Below are positions 60,013-64,000 of a stretch of 64,000 nucleotides of DNA, one piece after another. Source of the stretch: Halalkaliarchaeum desulfuricum (lineage in GTDB: Archaea > Halobacteriota > Halobacteria > Halobacteriales > Haloferacaceae); assembly GCF_002952775.1 (NCBI RefSeq), contig NZ_CP025066.1, positions 3,100,001-3,164,000 on the forward strand. Direction: 5' to 3'. The position numbers and the translations under genes were made by a program. The first letter of the stretch is position 1. Each line of letters opens with the position of its first letter. Under the pieces are notes generated by a model. It was not told the DNA's origin. It saw nothing but the letters and a program-made list of their open reading frames with translations, and ran no database searches.

Positions 60013-60950
60013 CAGTACTGCCACCTCCGCTGGAGCCGGGATCGGACGAGCATCGCCCCGAAGTTGAACGCCCAGACGACGACAACGAGCACGAGGCCGA
60101 CGAAGATGAGCGCCGACTGGGTCAGCGGGAGGCTCATCAGTTCGCCGAAGTCGTTGACGATCAGCGTTGGCAGCGTCTGGCCGGTCGAAAACACGGAGTC
60201 GGGGAGTTGTGTCTGACCGCCGATCAGCATCGCCGGTACGATCGTCGCCCCGAAGACGCGGCCGAAGCCGAGCAACATGGCCGAGAAGATCCCGGGACCG
60301 GCGGCCCGAAGCAGCACCGACCGGATCGTCTCCCACTTCGTCGCGCCGACGCCCAGCGAGGATTCACGCAGTTCGTCCGGCAGCGCCTCGAGCGACTCGA
60401 CGGACAGCGAGATGATAAACGGCGTGACGACGATCGCCATCACGAGGCTGACCGTCAGGATGCCGACACCGGTCGCGTCGACGCCGACGGCGGGTGCGAG
60501 GTAATCGCCGACGAAAGGGACGACGACGATCAGGGCGACCAGCCCGAAGATGACGCTCGGGATCGCAGCGAGCACATCGATGAACGACGAAACGAGCGTC
60601 TTCAGTCGCCCGTCGGCGTATTCGGCGATGTAAACCGCCGCGAGGATCGCGATCGGCGCCCCCATCGCCATCGAGAGCACAGTGACGTACACGGTGCCGA
60701 CGATCGCCGGTAGGAACCCGAACTCGTTCTGTGCGGGGTCCCAGTTCGCCGATGTGAGCGCCTGCACCAGCGAGTACTCCGCCAACAGCGGCAGCGACTC
60801 GTACACTAACGTCAACACGATTGCGGCGAACAGCCCTACGGCGAGGTAGCCGGCCGCCTGGAGCCACCGGTGGCTCGCGCGCTCGACGAGGAGCCGTCGG
60901 TCGATCCGTCCTGCCGACTGGTCCTGGCCGACGTCCGTCGAACGATCCAC
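60012..60950 (-). CDS. pstC: Phosphate ABC transporter permease PstC
   Basis: 312 residues, six spans. The coupling loop is GVGATKWETIRSVLLRAAGPGIFSAMLLGFGRVFGATI. An acidic/basic N-terminal tail precedes span 1. Starts 6 nt after the pstS stop, so it is translationally linked to it. Confidence 0.92.
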   Translation of the reverse strand: MDRSTDVGQDQSAGRIDRRLLVERASHRWLQAAGYLAVGLFAAIVLTLVYESLPLLAEYSLVQALTSANWDPAQNEFGFLPAIVGTVYVTVLSMAMGAPIAILAAVYIAEYADGRLKTLVSSFIDVLAAIPSVIFGLVALIVVVPFVGDYLAPAVGVDATGVGILTVSLVMAIVVTPFIISLSVESLEALPDELRESSLGVGATKWETIRSVLLRAAGPGIFSAMLLGFGRVFGATIVPAMLIGGQTQLPDSVFSTGQTLPTLIVNDFGELMSLPLTQSALIFVGLVLVVVVWAFNFGAMLVRSRLQRRWQY

Positions 60951-60956
60951 GTGTGC

Positions 60957-61931
60957 TCAGGCCCCCGACGCCAGACGCTCCTGGGCCGCCGCGAGACGGC
61001 TTTCCTCGAGGGGAACGTAGCCGTTATCGCGGACGTGCTGTTGGCCCTCGGTGAGCACCCACTCGACGAATTCGCCGGCTTCCCCGTCGAACTCCCCGTT
61101 CGAGGCAAGGAACATCTCGCGGGCCGGCGGGGCGGGATACCGACCCTCCTCGACCGCGCGGAGGAATTCCGACCGCGTCCGGTAAAACGACTCCTCGGAC
61201 GAGAGCCCGTCGCCGTCAGTGTCGAGCGGTACCGGCCGGATGTCACTCTCGAGTTTGCCGCTCTCGAGGTCGTACACGTAGTTGATATTGTTCAGGGAGA
61301 TCGCGTTCTCCCTGCTCCCGACCGCCTCGGCGACGGGCTGGTCGCCGTTGTGATTCGCATCAGCGACCGATTCGAGTTCGTTCTGTGTGTACGCGTTGTC
61401 GTCGCCGCCGAGGAAGTCTCCCCACTGTTTGTAGGCCGCCGACGCATCCGACCGCCCGTAGACCACGATCTCCTCGTCGATGTCCTCGTCGACGAGTTCG
61501 CCCCAGTTCGTGATCTCTTTGGTGAAGACGCTCTCGAACTCCTCCCGGGTCAATCCCTCTGACTCGAGCGATTCGAGAACGGGATTGTCGGCGTTGACGG
61601 TGCCGACGACCGTGTCGATGAGCATCGGGACGGCGAACAGTCCCTGTTCTGTCTCTTCGGGCTCGGGTGCCCTCCCCATCATCGCGATGTCGACTTGACC
61701 GTTGAGGACGTCGGAGACGCCGACGCCGGTTCCGCCCCCGGAGATGTCGAACGTCGTCTCGGTGTGATTCTCGTAGAGATCCGCCCACACTTCCACCATC
61801 GGGAGCGGTCCGACGCCCCCGGAGATCCGGACAGCGCTGTCGCCGCCACCGCCGAGACAGCCGGCAAGAGAGAGGCCGGAAGCTGTAGTTACGAGTCCCA
61901 TCGCCGAGCGACGCGAGTACCGTCGTGTCAT
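60957..61931 (-). CDS. pstS: Phosphate-binding lipoprotein PstS
   Basis: 324 residues. Tat signal and lipobox MTRRYSRRSAMG...LSLAGC with Cys25. The binding domain has VRISGGVGPLPMVEVWADLY, DISGGGTGVGVSDVLNGQVDIAMMGR and VVYGRSDASAAYKQW, the phosphate-contacting loops of PstS. It captures phosphate outside the membrane and delivers it to PstCA. ATG 61931 is supported by a TATA box about 27-33 nt upstream. Confidence 0.92.
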   Translation of the reverse strand: MTRRYSRRSAMGLVTTASGLSLAGCLGGGGDSAVRISGGVGPLPMVEVWADLYENHTETTFDISGGGTGVGVSDVLNGQVDIAMMGRAPEPEETEQGLFAVPMLIDTVVGTVNADNPVLESLESEGLTREEFESVFTKEITNWGELVDEDIDEEIVVYGRSDASAAYKQWGDFLGGDDNAYTQNELESVADANHNGDQPVAEAVGSRENAISLNNINYVYDLESGKLESDIRPVPLDTDGDGLSSEESFYRTRSEFLRAVEEGRYPAPPAREMFLASNGEFDGEAGEFVEWVLTEGQQHVRDNGYVPLEESRLAAAQERLASGA

Positions 61932-61955
61932 CAGATGCGTGCAGGCCCGGGGAAC

Positions 61956-61966
61956 GGTTATATACG
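61956..61966 (-). promoter_or_regulatory. TATA box of the pst operon
   Basis: ttatata (61958-61964) lies 27-33 nt before ATG 61931 on the minus strand, so the transcript should be leaderless. A phosphate-responsive site is expected nearby but no dyad was identified. Confidence 0.65.
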
Positions 61967-62209
61967 AGTTTACTCTCAACATCGGCACCCTCTACGCTGT
62001 ATCAGCAACATCGTCCGGTGTCGGCGACACAGAGCGGTCGAACCCGGTCCGACACGACAGTATCGACCGAACTGCGCCCGGGCGTGGCGACTACCACGAA
62101 CGACGTGCGGAAAACGAAGAGGAGTGTATCGAAAACGGAGCAAGAATTGCAGCAGTCCTCGACAGCGTCACCTCGTGAGTATAAGTCGTCCCCGCTCGCA
62201 ACCGCTGAT

Positions 62210-62605
62210 ATGGCCGAGTTTACGACCGACGTGCAGGTCCGATTTCGGGATCTCGACGCGTACGGACACGTGAACAACGCGGTGTACGTGACGTACATCG
62301 AACAGGCGCGCGTCGAGTACCTCAAGTCGATCATCGGAGTCGGGATTCACGACCTGGACATCGTGCTCGCGTCGCTTTCGGTGGACTACCGGCAGCCGGT
62401 GACCGACACCGAATCGGTCGAAGTCGCGATCGACGTGCCGGACCTGGGTGACTCGAGCGTCCCCATGGAGTACGAGATCCGCGCCGACGACCGTGTGGTC
62501 GCGACCGCCGAGTCCGTACAGGTCGCATACGACTTCGAGACACGGTCGTCGAAGCAGTTGCCCGATGAGTGGCGGGAGACGATCTCGACGTACCACGACC
62601 TGTAG
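62210..62605 (+). CDS. Acyl-CoA thioesterase (4HBT hotdog fold)
   Basis: 131 residues. VQVRFRDLDAYGHVNNAVYVTYIEQARVEYL is the hotdog-fold motif with catalytic Asp in the DLDAYGHVNN loop. It hydrolyses acyl-CoA thioesters; chain specificity unknown. ATG 62210 starts just before the conserved FTTDVQVRFRD; a TATA-like gtataag is about 25 nt upstream. Confidence 0.9.
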   Translation: MAEFTTDVQVRFRDLDAYGHVNNAVYVTYIEQARVEYLKSIIGVGIHDLDIVLASLSVDYRQPVTDTESVEVAIDVPDLGDSSVPMEYEIRADDRVVATAESVQVAYDFETRSSKQLPDEWRETISTYHDL

Positions 62606-62681
62606 TCTCTCCAAACCGCCGCGCTCTCGGGTCGCTGCTGCCGTGGGAACTTACTTGCGCGTGGCCCCCGTCCACCCGGTG

Positions 62682-62933
62682 ATGACTGTTACACTGTACG
62701 CGCTGGACGGCTGTCCGTTCTGTGAGGACGTCCACGAGGCGCTCGAGGAGGCGGACGTGACATACGATACCCACTGGGTCGAAGCTCTCCACTCCGAGCG
62801 AAACGAGGTAAAACGCGCAAGCGGTCAGCGTGGCGTCCCGGTCCTCGTCGACGAGGAGCGTGGCGTCACGATGTGTGAAAGCGAAAACGTCCTCGAGTAC
62901 GTCGAAGAGACGCTCGCGGAGGGTGTCCGATGA
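62682..62933 (+). CDS. Glutaredoxin-like protein
   Basis: 83 residues, thioredoxin fold: TLYALDGCPFCEDVHEAL with the CPFC redox pair, cis-Pro in GQRGVPVLVDEE and a C-terminal SENVLEYV helix. Reduces protein or low-mass disulfides (haloarchaea use gamma-Glu-Cys). Overlaps the next gene by 4 nt. Confidence 0.9.
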   Translation: MTVTLYALDGCPFCEDVHEALEEADVTYDTHWVEALHSERNEVKRASGQRGVPVLVDEERGVTMCESENVLEYVEETLAEGVR

Positions 62934-63496
62934 AAATTTATACCGGGCGCGGCGACGACGGAATGACCGACCTCGGAAACGCCACCCGCGTTTCGAAAAC
63001 CTCCGATCGGATCGAGGCGTACGGCACCGTCGACGAGGCCAACGCCCTCGTCGGAACGATCCGTCCGACGGGCTATGACGACGTCGACGAGACGCTTTCG
63101 GCGATCCAGAACCACCTCCACATCATCCAGGCCGACTTCGCCAGCCCCGGTACCGACGGGACGGATGGCGGCGAGGGAAGCCACGCGGAGGGTAGCGCCA
63201 CCCGGATCCGCGAGGACCACGTCGATCAACTGGAGGAGTGGATCGACGCGTTCGACGAGGAACTCGACCCCCTCGAGTCGTTCGTTCTCCCGGGTGGAAG
63301 CGAGTCGGGGGCGCGGCTCCATCACGCCCGGACAGTCGTCCGTCGAGCCGAGCGCCGGGCGGTCGCGCTCGCGGCCGACGACCCGATAAACGAGGAGGCG
63401 ATCGTCTATCTCAACCGCCTTTCGGACGCCCTGTTCGTGTTCGCCCGGCTGGTCAACCGGCGCGACGGCGAACGCGAGGAGTCGCCGACGTACTAG
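62930..63496 (+). CDS. Cob(I)alamin adenosyltransferase, PduO type
   Basis: 188 residues. N-terminal ATP-binding motif KIYTGRGDDGMTDLGNATRVSKTSDRIEAYGTVDEANA, then VVRRAERRAVAL and YLNRLSDALFVFARLVN typical of PduO. An acidic insert (about residues 68-85, TDGTDGGEGSHAEGS) breaks the helical bundle. It adenosylates corrinoids in B12 synthesis or salvage. ATG 62930 overlaps glutaredoxin (ATGA). Confidence 0.93.
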   Translation: MKIYTGRGDDGMTDLGNATRVSKTSDRIEAYGTVDEANALVGTIRPTGYDDVDETLSAIQNHLHIIQADFASPGTDGTDGGEGSHAEGSATRIREDHVDQLEEWIDAFDEELDPLESFVLPGGSESGARLHHARTVVRRAERRAVALAADDPINEEAIVYLNRLSDALFVFARLVNRRDGEREESPTY

Positions 63497-63780
63497 CGGA
63501 CGATTGGGTCGAGGAGAAGTGTGACCGCCGGAACTCCACCGCAGACCGGCGATGAACCCGACGAGCCTGATCCAGCTCGACGCGTACTCGCTTTCGCAAG
63601 CTGTTTGCGTTATCCAAATACGGATCGCTCGAAACCCTTGTTTTGAAAGTTTGACTCGCCTGTACCTCCGATTTCCCAATAAAAAACCGCATAAAAGGCC
63701 ACCGTCTAGATACAGTCACGAACCACGGACCCGGATTGCCTTCAGCGACCGACAATGATCCCCCGGCTACAAAGTCACCA

Positions 63781-64000
63781 ATGACACCCGAACAGCGCAC
63801 TCGGAACACCGACGGCGGTACTGTCACGCGAGAAGTACTCCTCACGCGTTCTACCGACAGTGACCACGCGGAGCGTGATACTGAACTGCCAGTACCCGAA
63901 CTGGACACTCCGATTCCGGAACTTGCCGAACGGCTCCTGGCGACGAACGAACGACAGGTCCCCGTCAGCAATGGCGTCGAGTGCGTCGGTCACGTCTCCA
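63781..64000 (+). CDS. N-terminal part of an unrecognised gene (runs off the window)
   Basis: An open frame from ATG 63781 reaches the window edge: MTPEQRTRNTDGGTVTREVLLTR...ELDTPIPELAERLLATNERQVPVSNGVECVGHVS. The end (ERQVPVSNGVECVGHVS) could begin a CBS domain. A TATA-like aataaaaaaccgcataaa lies upstream but farther than usual. Too short to assign; opposite-strand frames look less protein-like. Confidence 0.45.
   Translation, partial: MTPEQRTRNTDGGTVTREVLLTRSTDSDHAERDTELPVPELDTPIPELAERLLATNERQVPVSNGVECVGHVS

Noticed and set aside
59071-60085. Upstream extension of the pstB frame to 655 codons
   Set aside because: It overlaps pstA in another frame; PstB similarity begins after ATG 59071.

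Overview
The window is haloarchaeal chromosome (class Halobacteria). The evidence is high GC, acidic proteins, Tat-dependent lipoproteins, TATA boxes about 25 nt before start codons (leaderless transcripts), TrmB- and PhiH1-type regulators, an archaeal class I CCA-adding enzyme and class I LysRS, bacterial-type NAD-dependent DNA ligase and ThrRS (both usual in Halobacteria), and many small Halobacteria-only zinc-ribbon proteins. The genus cannot be fixed from the sequence.

Layout. 1-2.5 kb: a truncated Tat lipoprotein, a decayed IS1182-family transposase and tRNA-Pro(TGG) with partial copies of its 3' end nearby. 2.6-17 kb is core chromosome: SLC13/TrkA-C transporter, archaea-specific Ski2-like helicase, PHP-domain protein, ligA, a methyltransferase/phosphatase pair, an ABC-2 exporter, cca, tRNA-Asn(GTT) and tRNA-Met(CAT).

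17.1-33.1 kb is an integrated virus of about 16 kb. It is bounded by a 19-bp direct repeat (17128-17146 and 33081-33099) overlapping the 3' end of the tRNA(CAT) gene. It carries a right-end tyrosine integrase and, on the minus strand, the pleolipovirus gene order: small 4-TM membrane protein, Tat-exported spike, a signal/TM protein, a TM protein and a packaging-type ATPase. This matches the SNJ2-like temperate (beta)pleolipoviruses. Its left arm has zinc-finger genes, a large candidate replication protein and a structured non-coding region. Next come three type IV pilin-like genes whose first ~110 bp are almost identical DNA while their tails differ, with a possible LAGLIDADG-related gene between copies 1 and 2. 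Its right arm has AbrB-like, RHH, HTH-TM and PhiH1-type regulators, an ISH3-family insertion and a hairpin-rich control region before the integrase operon.

33.2-64 kb is again core: uspA, trkA, tspO, rhodanese, acnA, an MFS transporter, thrS, a MobB-like/MoaE fusion, and a COG1361 plus RND/MMPL efflux operon divergent from a TrmB regulator with a clear 8-6-8 palindrome between them. Then follow pyrH-lysS with small zinc-ribbon genes, a METTL5-type methyltransferase, pstSCAB with a leaderless promoter, a thioesterase, glutaredoxin and PduO-type cobalamin adenosyltransferase, and a truncated gene at the right edge.
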